A stretch of 64,000 nucleotides of DNA from Firmicutes bacterium CAG:345 (GTDB taxonomy: Bacteria > Bacillota_I > Bacilli_A > RFN20 > CAG-288): positions 1 to 64,000 of the forward strand of contig FR893362.1 in the NCBI GenBank assembly GCA_000433315.1, written 5' to 3'. A program made the position numbers and the translations under genes. The notes below the pieces were generated by a model. The model saw nothing but the letters and a program-made list of their open reading frames with translations. It was not told the origin of the DNA and searched no databases. Within the stretch, counting starts at the first letter, position 1, and every line of letters starts with the position of its first letter. Shown one piece after another: positions 36,925 through 46,701 of this stretch.

Positions 36925-37602
36925 TTAATTTGCAGAATAATCAATAACTATATTATCGTAAGAAAAGTTATAAACTGCTTTAGCTTCTAAAGATAAATTA
37001 TCTCCAAAATCAATATAAGAAAAAGTAAATGAAGTAAAATGATCATTTTCAACTTTCAATTCAAATGCAAAATCTTTAACATTAGTAAAAGAACTTTCAT
37101 TAAAGAAATTAGATAAAGAATCCTGTTTAACGTTTCCTTTAAATCCATCTGAAGTTTCAGTAACATTTTCAAGATATTTATCTTCAAAAGTGAAACTTAA
37201 GAATTGCTCAGGAATAACATAACTTTTTTCAGTAGTAATTCCATAGTTATCAGTATAGTATTGTGTTTCACCAATTGTTACATAAGAAGTATTTTCAATA
37301 TTGTACTTATTAGGATAAGCAATACTGAAGTTAGGATTTAATCTACTGGTTGAAGTTGAAAGACTTGTCCTGATTGAATCACCTCTTTGAATTTTGAATT
37401 CATTAGAAGTTTCATAAACTATATCATCACCATCTATCAATTTGTAATTGCTAGAGTAAGATGTGAAATTATCAGAAGTATTAATATAAATTTGTTCGAG
37501 TTTAGAATGTGGAACATTTGAAGAAGAGCTATTGTTATTATTGCAGCTAACTAACGAAATTGCCACTAAAGGGAGAAGGGCAACAATTAAAGATTTTCTC
37601 AT
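36925..37602 (-). CDS. Hypothetical lipoprotein after the giant protease
   Basis: 225 residues with signal peptide and lipobox LVSC (C20), followed by a short Asn/Ser tether. The mature part is strand-rich ('DNFTSYSSNYKLIDGDDIVYETS'), like small surface lipoproteins that form LolA/LppX-like half-barrels, but no family can be named. Its ATG overlaps the stop of the giant protease gene (ATGA), so the two are co-translated, which hints at a function with the protease, for example a chaperone or inhibitor. That is inference. Confidence 0.75.
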   Translation of the reverse strand: MRKSLIVALLPLVAISLVSCNNNNSSSSNVPHSKLEQIYINTSDNFTSYSSNYKLIDGDDIVYETSNEFKIQRGDSIRTSLSTSTSRLNPNFSIAYPNKYNIENTSYVTIGETQYYTDNYGITTEKSYVIPEQFLSFTFEDKYLENVTETSDGFKGNVKQDSLSNFFNESSFTNVKDFAFELKVENDHFTSFTFSYIDFGDNLSLEAKAVYNFSYDNIVIDYSAN

Positions 37603-40600
37603 AATGCTGCACCTCCTTTCTTTTTAGTAACAATTAAGGCAACACCAGCTGCAGATACTAAAGCAACGATAGATGCAGTTACTGCAACTGCAACATTGCC
37701 AATTTTATTTACTGCTGCAGAATTTTCAATCTTGCTATTCAATGCATCAGTATAAGCTTTAAATTGAGCTTGGAAAGCATCTAATTTAGAAGTATCAAGA
37801 TATTGACGATCTTCTTGATCGATCTTATTGACATTTCTTAATATAGCAAGGTATTCATCAAGCTTAGATATACTGAACGAACCTAAATTATTGATATCAT
37901 CTACCAAATAATCATAAGTCTTAGAAACTTGTTCACTCTTCAAATCATAATAAGTATTATAGGCATCTTCAAGTTTTAAAGCTAAATCAGTAACATCAGC
38001 AGATGAGTAGCCAAATTTTGTTAAATCTTGATTTAACGCATTGTAATATGTACGACCATTTAATATAGCATCCTTATCTTTCAAAGTAATATTTTCAGGT
38101 AAAGAATTAACTGTATCAATATAATTCAAAGAATTTCTATTCAATGTTTCACCAACTTCAGTTGTATTAACTTTATCGAAGTCGAAGTAAATAATATAAG
38201 GAATAGAAGAATATGTAGAAGCAACATAGTTAGATGGAACAGCAACGCTCAATCTGCTAACAGTTCCAACATATCCAACAAATTGATTGTATCCAAGTTT
38301 AATATCACCATTGAAGTTAAGATATGCTGTCAAAATTTTATAAATTTCAGAAGAGGTATCATAAGAAATACTGCTATTTAAAATTGTTGTAGTCAATTGT
38401 TCATCATAACTTAAAACTGGTAATTCATTTTGATTATCGACAACATTCATTGCTTCAAGAGCAGGGGCATTAGTAGAACGGAAAGTAACTTTATTTAAAT
38501 TGTTAGATCCGCTGAATGCACCGATTCCAATTTTAACTAAAGCATTAGATAATGTCACTCTTGTAAGATTTCTGACATTGCTTACAGCATACATTTGAAT
38601 GTATGTTGCATCATCTTTCATAACAAAATCAACATCAGTCTTACTAGATGGATAACAGTTAAGAGCATACTTACCATTATTCATCTTAACATATAAAACG
38701 CCATTATCAATTAAGCAATAATCATTGACTTCACTTGTAATCATGCCAAAGTTTGTGAAAGATGCTAATTTTACATTATTATAGAAGGCTGTTTCTCCTA
38801 TATAAGAAATAGTACTTGGAATATCAACTGTTGTAATATCAAGTCCAGAGAAAGCTTGTTTTCCAATGTAATTAACGTTTGGCATATCAATTGTTTTAAC
38901 TGCAGAAGCAGCTAAGAAAGCAAAATCACCAATTGTTTTAGCAGAAGATAAACTCAAAGAAGTTAATCCTTTAGCGGCATAGAAAGCACCTTTGCCGAAA
39001 GTTTCAACTTTACTTAAATTAATTGAAGAAAGTTTTGTAGTATTCTTAAATGCTTCGCTGCCAATATTTGTAATATTAGTAGCATTGACTGTAACAAGAC
39101 TTGAATCGCCACTGAAAGCAGAATCGCCAATACTAGTTACTTTTTCGCCTAAGCTAACTGTTGTTAAAGAAGTACAATTAGCAAAGCAAGATGTTGGTAA
39201 TGAAGATAAAATACTAGATAAATTAGTTACTGTTCTTAAACGTGCGCAATTTTCAAAAGCAGAATCACCAACATATGAAACATTGCTTGGAATTGTAATT
39301 TCGTTCATTCTAGAACCATAGAAAGCTTGACTACCGATAGATGTTAATTTATTGCCAAGAGTAACTCTCATATTAGAATTAGAAATAGAAGCAAAGGCAT
39401 TATCGCCAATTTCCTCAACATTTTCCAAATCTATTGTTGTCAATGAGTAATCGCCACTAAAAGCACCATTGCCAACACGACCAGCAAGGAATTTAAAATT
39501 GAACGAAGATAAACTTGTACATCCAGCAAAAGAATTATCACCAACTACAACATTGCCACTTCCAACAAAACTTACTTTTGTTAAAGATGTAAGATTTCTA
39601 AAAGCATCAGTTCCTAAAGTAACATCTTGTCCAATAGTAAGAGAAACTAAGCGTGTACCTGCTAAAACATCAGCACCAACTTTAACCCCATTAGGAAGTA
39701 CAAAGTCAGTAATTGATGTTCCACTAAATGCATTATCACCAATTTCTTTTAAAGTAGTAGGAAGTACAATTTCAGAAATAGAAGTATTTTTGAAAGCATT
39801 TTTCCCAATAGTTAATAATCCTTCTGGAAGTTTAACACTAGTTAAATCAGCAACTTTTTCAAAAGCATTATTTCCAATTGTTTTTAAAGTAAGAACGTTG
39901 CTTAAATCAATTGAAGTTAAACCTTTAATTGCACTGAAAGCACCAGAAGAAATTGTTTCAAGTCCTGGGAATTCAGTAGCAAAATCAAACGAAGTTATAT
40001 TGCTATTTGGAGCAACTAAATAAATAGTTTTTCCATCAGCACTAACCAAAACATTATTTGATATATTGGTTTTATAATTGATATTATCAGTAGCTACTTC
40101 AAAAGATGATACAGTGTTTGGAACAACAGAAGTACCAATCTTTTCAATGAATGTCTTACTGGCTAAAACTAATTTATCCAAATTGGTGCAACCAGAAAAT
40201 ACATCATCTTCTAAAGTAATATTGCTAGATGGAAGAGTGAAAGTTGTTAAGCTTAAGCAATCAGCAAAAGCTTCATTATCAAAGTATTCCACACCGCCTT
40301 TAAATGTAACTGAACTTAATGAAGTATTATTTTTGAAGGCATATTGGCCTACAAAGATTAAGTCATTTTCAACAGTGACTTTCTTTAAAGAAGTGCAATC
40401 TTCAAAGCAACCTTCTGGAATTCTATCAGTATAAATAGTGACATCTTCTAGTCCAGATCCTTTGAACATATTTTTAGAAAGTTTGGTATATTCACCAGAA
40501 GTAAATGATTTTAAAGAAGTACAATTTTCAAATGCTCCTGTACCTGCATTTCTAAGTGTCGTTATGTCAACAGTTTTTAAAGAAGTACAATTTCTAAATG

Positions 40601-43600
40601 CATTTTCTGCAAGAGCATAAATGTTAGAAAGATCAGCTTCCTCTAAAGCAACACAACCATCAAAGGCAGCTTTATTAATTATAGAAACAGTTCCAATATT
40701 AGCTTTCTTTAAAGAAGTACATTTTTGGAAAGCATATTGATTGATTGTTGTAATGTTTTGATTAGAAGTTGGAGTTGCATTTGGATTGACTTTAAATTCA
40801 ACTTCTTGAAGATTCGAACAATTGTAGAATGCATATTTGCCAATTGTATTAACAGAATAAGGAATGATTACTTTTGTAATAAATTCATTGCCAGCAGGGA
40901 TTTTATTAGCATCCCAATCGTCTTCATTGACAATAATCGACATATCTGTTGTATAAGAAGCGAAAGCATAATCAGAAATTTCAGTCAAGTTAAGTCTTTC
41001 TGGAATCTCAACAACACCATTTTCATCGCCTATACCTTTATAAGCAACTAATTTACCATTTTCAACAACAAATGGACTATTGACTACAATACGTTTACTA
41101 GCTAAGATGCTCGATTGTACGCCATCAATTGATACTCTCAATGTTAAAGTAGCAGAGCCTTCTTTGAGAGCAACAACATGGCCATCTTGATCAACTGATA
41201 AAACGTTAGGATTAGATGTTGACCAAGTTAATTCATAGCCTTGTAAATTCCATGGAGTAATTTCATAGTGCATGTAGATTTTTTCACCTGGATACATAGA
41301 TATAGCACCAGTATATGAAGAAACATAGTTTGAACTGCCTGTAGTTCCAATATTAGCAGTTTGTCCCCCACGAGGGAAAGCAAACTCTGTATCAAAATAT
41401 GTAAATTGAATATCTTTTAAAGTTGTAGCAGCTTTTAAAATCTTATTCGAATTACGAGTGACGATCAAACGCAATGTTGCTCTTGCAACATATCCATCTG
41501 TTGTAACAAAGCTAGCTGTAATAGTTGAAGTGCCAGCAGATAAGCAATCTACTTGACCACCTTTAATAATAGCAACTGATTCATTGCTTGAAGACCAAGC
41601 AAGTGAAGACATATATTTTTGTTTTTCAGCTTCATTCAAATTTTTAAAATTTTCAGAAGAAGAATTGATATATTGTGTTAAATCTATTGTTTCACCAACT
41701 TTTCCAGAAATTGATTGAAGAGCTAATCCTTCTGAATTAACAAAGTTAATAGAGCCTTTAGAATCAATATCTGTACCTGGAAGATTGACAAAATAGTAAT
41801 TGGAATTCATTGCATAGTCTTCAACCATGATACCTATACCATTGGTTAAAGCTAAACCATTAGCACCTGAGCCATTTGCTAAGCTTGGCAAATAATCAGT
41901 GATTTCAAATCTTACAGAAGATGTAGTTCCTTTTTCTGTTCCATAAACTGGAATTGGAGTAGAAGAAAGATCAACTAAACTGCCAGCTTGTAAAATAAAT
42001 GGACGAATATCCATAGCATAGTGATTATCATAAACTTCAACAGTTAAATAATAGCGATAATCTCTTAAAGAGCGATCATATTCTGATTCATATTTAACAT
42101 TTTTAATAATAGGAGCTTCATTATCAGCTGTAAATTTAAATGAGAATGTATTATTTAAATTTGTATTGACGCCACCATCACCATAGTCTAATTTAGCTTC
42201 CATAGAAACTGTGTAAGTTGAATTATTCTTAAGACCTACTTCAGTAGCTAAGATATTCAATAAATCAGTAGAAGGATAGCCATTATATGCACGAATCTGA
42301 TCATGATTTACATGATAATAAATCACTTCGCCTGTAGCATCATCAGTAATTTTAGTAATTACTTCTTTACCACCTCTCATCAAACCGGCATAAATTGTTG
42401 TAATACCATTGATAGATGTAGAACTTGTACTAATTGCAGCATGTTCCTCAGATGCTGGAATAGCGTCGTATCCACTAGGAATATCATAAACATAAGAACC
42501 TAATGGAATAATGTAGTTAGAGAAATATGTTCCATAAGGAGTTGTAGCATAATAATCAGCTTTAATTTTATCTTCATCATCTATTGCTTGATTATGAGCA
42601 GTAGATTCAACTTCATAGAAAGTCTTATCAAATATTGGAGCCTTTGTCCAATCGCCAAAGAAGCCAAGATATGGAGCATTTAAATCGATTTTAGCTTCGG
42701 TATTATCTTTGAGACAAGTGAAACCTTCGATATACATACCATTAGGGAATAATTCCTTAATTGATCTTTTTTCTTCAGCAGAAAGAGTTAAAGTTTGTTC
42801 TATTGTTACAACACTATTAGCAGGAACTGTAACAACATCGCCTTCTAATGTACCAACATCAGAAAGAAGTTCTACTGATTGTGAAGGATTTAACATATTT
42901 GCGTGTTCAGCAACATATCTACTATCATAAGTCGAAACAGATTCAGTCATTGTTTCATTGCTTATTGTATATGAAAGTGAGTCTGTAGAACTCATATTTA
43001 CAATATTATATTTGAGTTTATAAACACCAGTTTCATTTGGATCATCACCTATTTCAAGTTTACTTCTATCAGTGCCATCAACAGTGATATATCCTTGAGT
43101 GGTTGTAGCTTCCTTTAAACTGGCTAAACCAGCGCCTTGCTTACGAGGAGAATATGGGTTTCCATATTGATCCAAAGCAATAGTTGCAGTAGACATTAAA
43201 AGTTGCATTGATAAAGCATTGACTTCTGTTGGTTTAAATTCTGGGAATTTTTGTTTAACGTATTGACGAATTAAAACAATAGCACCACACATGTTAGGTG
43301 AAGCCATAGAAGTACCACTTAATGTATTGTATTTGTTTCCTGGGATAGCTGAAAGAATATTACCACCATGAGCAGTAATTTCTGGTTTTAATTTTAAATC
43401 AGGAGTTGGACCCCAGCTAGAGAAATTTGACATGAATGGTCCAGCTTGTTGTTCGCGGCTAAATGTTAAAGAACCACTAGATTTTTTAGCTAAAACTTCA
43501 CCATCATCTTGGCTGATTGAACAGAAAGGAATAGCTAAATTGTTACCAGCAGACATTGAGATTTCACCGGAAACATTATTATATAAGATTGCACCTATTG

Positions 43601-45152
43601 CGCCATGTTCAGCCGCAATACGGGCTTTATCTTCAAATGAATTAGTACCACGACGAACAAGAGCTATTTTTCCTTTAACATCAATAGTAGAGTAATTAAT
43701 ATTTAAACCAGCACCTGGAACAGTAACATATTCTATTGTTTTTGAACCAGTTTGTGGAAGATCTAACATATCTGCAAAATTATAAGCAACACCTGTAGAA
43801 TTATTAGATTCAATATAATAGAAAACATAGCCTTCATCGGAAACGATATAATTGGATTTTACACCACTAATAGATGCTACAGATAAAGCACCTTCATAAG
43901 TAGATGGAGATCCAACAGTACCTGCATCAGGAGTTGTAACTTTATTAGTATTGCCGCCTGCAGTATTAAAACCCGCTGAATAAGAGTTACTTGCAGCAAC
44001 AACCAATGAAATTCCAGCTTTTTCAATAGAATCATAAACTTTATTTAAATAGTCTTCATCAGTTGGACGTGTAAAACCGCAACTAGTACCTAAAGACATA
44101 TTAATAGCATCAACACCAAGCAAAACAGAATCTTCAAGTCCAGCTAAAATATCATCAGTATTAGCACCTTCTTTAAAGTCTGAGAAAACTTTCATCAAAA
44201 CTAATTGCGCATTTGTTGCAACACCGGTAATAGTATCATCTTTACCAGCAATAATACCACCAACGTGGGTACCATGTTCAGAAGAAAGAGGATCGACAAC
44301 AGGATCATGATCAGCATAGTCATATGCAAATGGAATTTTACCATTAATATATACATCAGAAGCTTTTAATCCTGGAGTAAGTTGTGCAGCTACACTTTCA
44401 TCAATAACTTTTTCAATATCACTTCTTTTAAATAATTGTGTATCTTCTGCAGGAATATTTTGGAAAACTGAGTGATGAGTATCAAAACCAGAGTCCAAAA
44501 TAGCAACTACAGTATTAGATCCATCAAATGGAACATCAGATGAATTGAAAATACCTGTATCATAAACATCTACAACATTTGTTGTAACATCTTGTTTATT
44601 ACCGGATACTGTTTGAGGTAAAGCATAAGCTTCACTGACAGAAACATCGTAAACATTTTTAGTCTTTTCGATATTTGTTACTGTACCATAAGTAGTTTCA
44701 ACACCAAAGCCATTCAATAAAGTAGTATATTGATGAGTGACTCCTTCAATCAAATGTTGATCTTGAAGTCTTTTTATTAAAGACTTTTGTTCAGAAATTA
44801 AAGAATTAGAATATTTAATGCCCTCTTCTGAACTCGCAAAGTCTGTCAAAGAATCATATTCATCTTTTTTACTGTTTTCATAAAGATCTGACAACGATTC
44901 TTTTTCCATAGTAATAATAAGATGAACTTTATCTTCACTTTGCAAACCACTAATGGTTGAAACATAATTAGAATTAAAATACTTTTCATTCTCTGTCAAA
45001 GAAGCAATTAAATCTAATTGTTCTGCATTAAGATTTTGTTGACCATCACCAGTATCTTTATTTCCATTTGAAGAAACAATACCAGCGCAACTAGACAAAA
45101 AGCCTAATGAAACTACACCAAAAGCGGTTAACAATTGTTTAAATTTTCTCAT
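37599..45152 (-). CDS. Giant subtilisin-family protease with Big2 and BspA-type leucine-rich repeats
   Basis: 2,517 residues. The signal peptide has lipobox LSSC (C22), and an inhibitor-like propeptide spans about 70-200. The S8 catalytic domain spans about 205-690 with D220 (ILDSGFD), H293 (EHGTHVGG), oxyanion N389 and S615 (SGTSMASP). A PA domain is inserted at about 470-570, as in lactocepin/C5a-peptidase types. Fn3-like modules (about 700-1150) and two Big2 Ig-like domains (around 1187 and 1314) follow. A long BspA/LRR_5 array (about 1390-2220) precedes a helical region and a C-terminal membrane helix followed by KKKGG. It probably digests extracellular protein or host matrix. The LRR array should bind a surface partner. 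The ATG has a GGAGG, but at a long spacing of 13 bases. Confidence 0.92.
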   Translation of the reverse strand: MRKFKQLLTAFGVVSLGFLSSCAGIVSSNGNKDTGDGQQNLNAEQLDLIASLTENEKYFNSNYVSTISGLQSEDKVHLIITMEKESLSDLYENSKKDEYDSLTDFASSEEGIKYSNSLISEQKSLIKRLQDQHLIEGVTHQYTTLLNGFGVETTYGTVTNIEKTKNVYDVSVSEAYALPQTVSGNKQDVTTNVVDVYDTGIFNSSDVPFDGSNTVVAILDSGFDTHHSVFQNIPAEDTQLFKRSDIEKVIDESVAAQLTPGLKASDVYINGKIPFAYDYADHDPVVDPLSSEHGTHVGGIIAGKDDTITGVATNAQLVLMKVFSDFKEGANTDDILAGLEDSVLLGVDAINMSLGTSCGFTRPTDEDYLNKVYDSIEKAGISLVVAASNSYSAGFNTAGGNTNKVTTPDAGTVGSPSTYEGALSVASISGVKSNYIVSDEGYVFYYIESNNSTGVAYNFADMLDLPQTGSKTIEYVTVPGAGLNINYSTIDVKGKIALVRRGTNSFEDKARIAAEHGAIGAILYNNVSGEISMSAGNNLAIPFCSISQDDGEVLAKKSSGSLTFSREQQAGPFMSNFSSWGPTPDLKLKPEITAHGGNILSAIPGNKYNTLSGTSMASPNMCGAIVLIRQYVKQKFPEFKPTEVNALSMQLLMSTATIALDQYGNPYSPRKQGAGLASLKEATTTQGYITVDGTDRSKLEIGDDPNETGVYKLKYNIVNMSSTDSLSYTISNETMTESVSTYDSRYVAEHANMLNPSQSVELLSDVGTLEGDVVTVPANSVVTIEQTLTLSAEEKRSIKELFPNGMYIEGFTCLKDNTEAKIDLNAPYLGFFGDWTKAPIFDKTFYEVESTAHNQAIDDEDKIKADYYATTPYGTYFSNYIIPLGSYVYDIPSGYDAIPASEEHAAISTSSTSINGITTIYAGLMRGGKEVITKITDDATGEVIYYHVNHDQIRAYNGYPSTDLLNILATEVGLKNNSTYTVSMEAKLDYGDGGVNTNLNNTFSFKFTADNEAPIIKNVKYESEYDRSLRDYRYYLTVEVYDNHYAMDIRPFILQAGSLVDLSSTPIPVYGTEKGTTSSVRFEITDYLPSLANGSGANGLALTNGIGIMVEDYAMNSNYYFVNLPGTDIDSKGSINFVNSEGLALQSISGKVGETIDLTQYINSSSENFKNLNEAEKQKYMSSLAWSSSNESVAIIKGGQVDCLSAGTSTITASFVTTDGYVARATLRLIVTRNSNKILKAATTLKDIQFTYFDTEFAFPRGGQTANIGTTGSSNYVSSYTGAISMYPGEKIYMHYEITPWNLQGYELTWSTSNPNVLSVDQDGHVVALKEGSATLTLRVSIDGVQSSILASKRIVVNSPFVVENGKLVAYKGIGDENGVVEIPERLNLTEISDYAFASYTTDMSIIVNEDDWDANKIPAGNEFITKVIIPYSVNTIGKYAFYNCSNLQEVEFKVNPNATPTSNQNITTINQYAFQKCTSLKKANIGTVSIINKAAFDGCVALEEADLSNIYALAENAFRNCTSLKTVDITTLRNAGTGAFENCTSLKSFTSGEYTKLSKNMFKGSGLEDVTIYTDRIPEGCFEDCTSLKKVTVENDLIFVGQYAFKNNTSLSSVTFKGGVEYFDNEAFADCLSLTTFTLPSSNITLEDDVFSGCTNLDKLVLASKTFIEKIGTSVVPNTVSSFEVATDNINYKTNISNNVLVSADGKTIYLVAPNSNITSFDFATEFPGLETISSGAFSAIKGLTSIDLSNVLTLKTIGNNAFEKVADLTSVKLPEGLLTIGKNAFKNTSISEIVLPTTLKEIGDNAFSGTSITDFVLPNGVKVGADVLAGTRLVSLTIGQDVTLGTDAFRNLTSLTKVSFVGSGNVVVGDNSFAGCTSLSSFNFKFLAGRVGNGAFSGDYSLTTIDLENVEEIGDNAFASISNSNMRVTLGNKLTSIGSQAFYGSRMNEITIPSNVSYVGDSAFENCARLRTVTNLSSILSSLPTSCFANCTSLTTVSLGEKVTSIGDSAFSGDSSLVTVNATNITNIGSEAFKNTTKLSSINLSKVETFGKGAFYAAKGLTSLSLSSAKTIGDFAFLAASAVKTIDMPNVNYIGKQAFSGLDITTVDIPSTISYIGETAFYNNVKLASFTNFGMITSEVNDYCLIDNGVLYVKMNNGKYALNCYPSSKTDVDFVMKDDATYIQMYAVSNVRNLTRVTLSNALVKIGIGAFSGSNNLNKVTFRSTNAPALEAMNVVDNQNELPVLSYDEQLTTTILNSSISYDTSSEIYKILTAYLNFNGDIKLGYNQFVGYVGTVSRLSVAVPSNYVASTYSSIPYIIYFDFDKVNTTEVGETLNRNSLNYIDTVNSLPENITLKDKDAILNGRTYYNALNQDLTKFGYSSADVTDLALKLEDAYNTYYDLKSEQVSKTYDYLVDDINNLGSFSISKLDEYLAILRNVNKIDQEDRQYLDTSKLDAFQAQFKAYTDALNSKIENSAAVNKIGNVAVAVTASIVALVSAAGVALIVTKKKGGAAL

Positions 45153-45207
45153 ATATTGTTACACGCCTCCATACAAACAAAAAACATAAAATTTATGACT
45201 AATAGAA

Positions 45208-45235
45208 AGTATAGCTTAATAAATTCAATAAGTAA
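45208..45235 (-). promoter_or_regulatory. Possible promoter proximal to the protease gene
   Basis: On the minus strand TTACTT, a 16-base spacer and TATACT lie 56 bases upstream of the start codon. Confidence 0.35.
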
Positions 45236-45300
45236 AGTAAAAAAATTTCAAAATAAATTAAAAAAAGCCTATTTTTTTAATTTTAAGCAATTGTGAAATA

Positions 45301-45319
45301 TGTAACCGCATACATTATA
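45301..45319 (-). promoter_or_regulatory. -10 element with adjoining cre-like site upstream of the protease
   Basis: On the minus strand TATAAT (45314-45319) runs directly into a cre-like palindrome (plus strand TGTAACCGCATACA, 45301-45314), which matches 13 of 14 positions of TGWAANCGNTNWCA. The site would cover the transcription start, predicting repression. No good -35 box is visible. The same layout occurs before the second EF-G gene at 58395-58415. Confidence 0.45.
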
Positions 45320-45408
45320 AAAATATAATCTTTTATTAAAAAACAAATAAAATTTCTTATATATTAAAGCGTTATACATGCATATACTTTTTTAATATAA
45401 ATTGTACA

Positions 45409-45436
45409 AAAAAACTGCCGCAAAAGCAGCAGTTTT
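45409..45436 (-). terminator. Intrinsic terminator of the str operon after tuf
   Basis: AAACTGCTGC-TTTT-GCGGCAGTTT on the minus strand is followed by TTTT, 17 bases past the tuf stop. Between here and 45152 the DNA is AT-rich and holds only the protease promoter signals. Confidence 0.85.
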
Positions 45437-45452
45437 ATTTTGTAAGTTTAAA

Positions 45453-46637
45453 CTATTTAATGATAGTTGTAACTGTACCGGCACCAACAGTACGTCCACC
45501 TTCACGGATGGAGAACTTTGTTCCGTTTTCAATAGCAACTGGGTGAATGAGTTCAACTGTAAATTCAGTATTATCACCTGGCATGACCATATCTGTACCT
45601 TCTGGTAATGTGATAACACCAGTAATATCAGTAGTACGGAAATAGAATTGTGGACGATAGTTTGTAACGAAAGCTGTGTGACGACCACCTTCTTCTTTAG
45701 TAAGAATATAAGCTTGAGCTTTGAAGGTTGTGTGTGGAGTAACAGAGCCTGGTTTACAAAGAACTTGACCACGGACGACATCATCACGGTTGACGCCTCT
45801 TAAAAGGACACCAACGTTATCACCTGCAGCGCAGTAGTCAAGAGTCTTACGGAACATTTCCATAGATGTAACGACAGCTGTTCTTGTAGGTTTAATACCA
45901 ACAATTTCAACTGTTTCGTTAGCATGTAATTCACCACGTTCAACACGGCCAGTAACAACTGTACCACGTCCAGTGATTGTTAAAACATCTTCAACAGCGA
46001 GAAGGAATGGTTTATCAATATCACGTGCTGGATCAGGAATGTAAGTATCAACAGCATCCATAAGTTCCATGATATGTTTAGCTTCTTCTGGATCACCATC
46101 AAGAGCTTTACGAGCAGAACCACGAATGACTGGGACTTCATCGCCTGGGAAGCCATAAGAGTTCAATAAGTCACGAACGTCAGCTTCGACGAGGTCGATT
46201 AATTCTGGATCATCAACGAGATCAGTTTTGTTTAAGAAAACAACGATATAAGGAACACCAACTTGACGTGCAAGTAAGATGTGTTCACGTGTTTGTGGCA
46301 TAACGCCATCAGTAGCTGCGACAACGAGAATTGCACCATCCATTTGAGCAGCACCGGTGATCATGTTCTTAACATAGTCAGCGTGTCCCGGGCAGTCGAC
46401 GTGAGCATAGTGTCTCTTGTCTGTTTGATATTCGATGTGAGCGGTGTTAATCGTGATACCACGAGCTTTTTCTTCCGGTGCACTATCGATTTGATCGTAT
46501 GCCATTTCCTTAGCATCGCCTTTAGCAGCGAGAACTTTGGTAATAGCAGCGGTCAATGTAGTTTTACCATGGTCGACGTGACCGATGGTACCAATGTTGA
46601 CATGTACTTTACTTCTGTCAAATTTTTCTTTTGCCAT
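45453..46637 (-). CDS. tuf: Elongation factor Tu
   Basis: GTPase that carries aminoacyl-tRNA to the ribosome. 394 residues with GHVDHGKTTL, DCPGHADY and NKTD GTP-binding motifs, and the C-terminal end REGGRTVGAGTVTTIIK. The DNA is richer in GC and uses preferred codons compared with its neighbours, as expected for a very highly expressed gene. It is the last gene of rpsL-rpsG-fusA-tuf and has its own strong GGAGG. Confidence 0.99.
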   Translation of the reverse strand: MAKEKFDRSKVHVNIGTIGHVDHGKTTLTAAITKVLAAKGDAKEMAYDQIDSAPEEKARGITINTAHIEYQTDKRHYAHVDCPGHADYVKNMITGAAQMDGAILVVAATDGVMPQTREHILLARQVGVPYIVVFLNKTDLVDDPELIDLVEADVRDLLNSYGFPGDEVPVIRGSARKALDGDPEEAKHIMELMDAVDTYIPDPARDIDKPFLLAVEDVLTITGRGTVVTGRVERGELHANETVEIVGIKPTRTAVVTSMEMFRKTLDYCAAGDNVGVLLRGVNRDDVVRGQVLCKPGSVTPHTTFKAQAYILTKEEGGRHTAFVTNYRPQFYFRTTDITGVITLPEGTDMVMPGDNTEFTVELIHPVAIENGTKFSIREGGRTVGAGTVTTIIK

Positions 46638-46701
46638 AGTTATTTATCCTCCCTATAGATACTATTAAATAGTATAGCAAATCAAGCGAAAAATCAAGAT
46701 G

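Noticed and set aside
38992..40620. Several long open frames on the plus strand opposite the protease gene (up to 184 codons)
   Set aside because: They are mirror frames of the leucine-rich repeat DNA, lack ribosome binding sites, and encode repetitive Lys/Val/Thr-rich sequence with no family pattern.
38480..40980. Regular repeats that might be taken for a CRISPR or other repeat array
   Set aside because: The repeat is at the protein level (LRR_5 units of about 23 residues) within one open frame; the DNA copies are not identical and have no spacers.
45361..45380. Another cre-like sequence (TTAAAGCGTTATAC) downstream of tuf
   Set aside because: It fails the consensus at the last positions and has no matching promoter.
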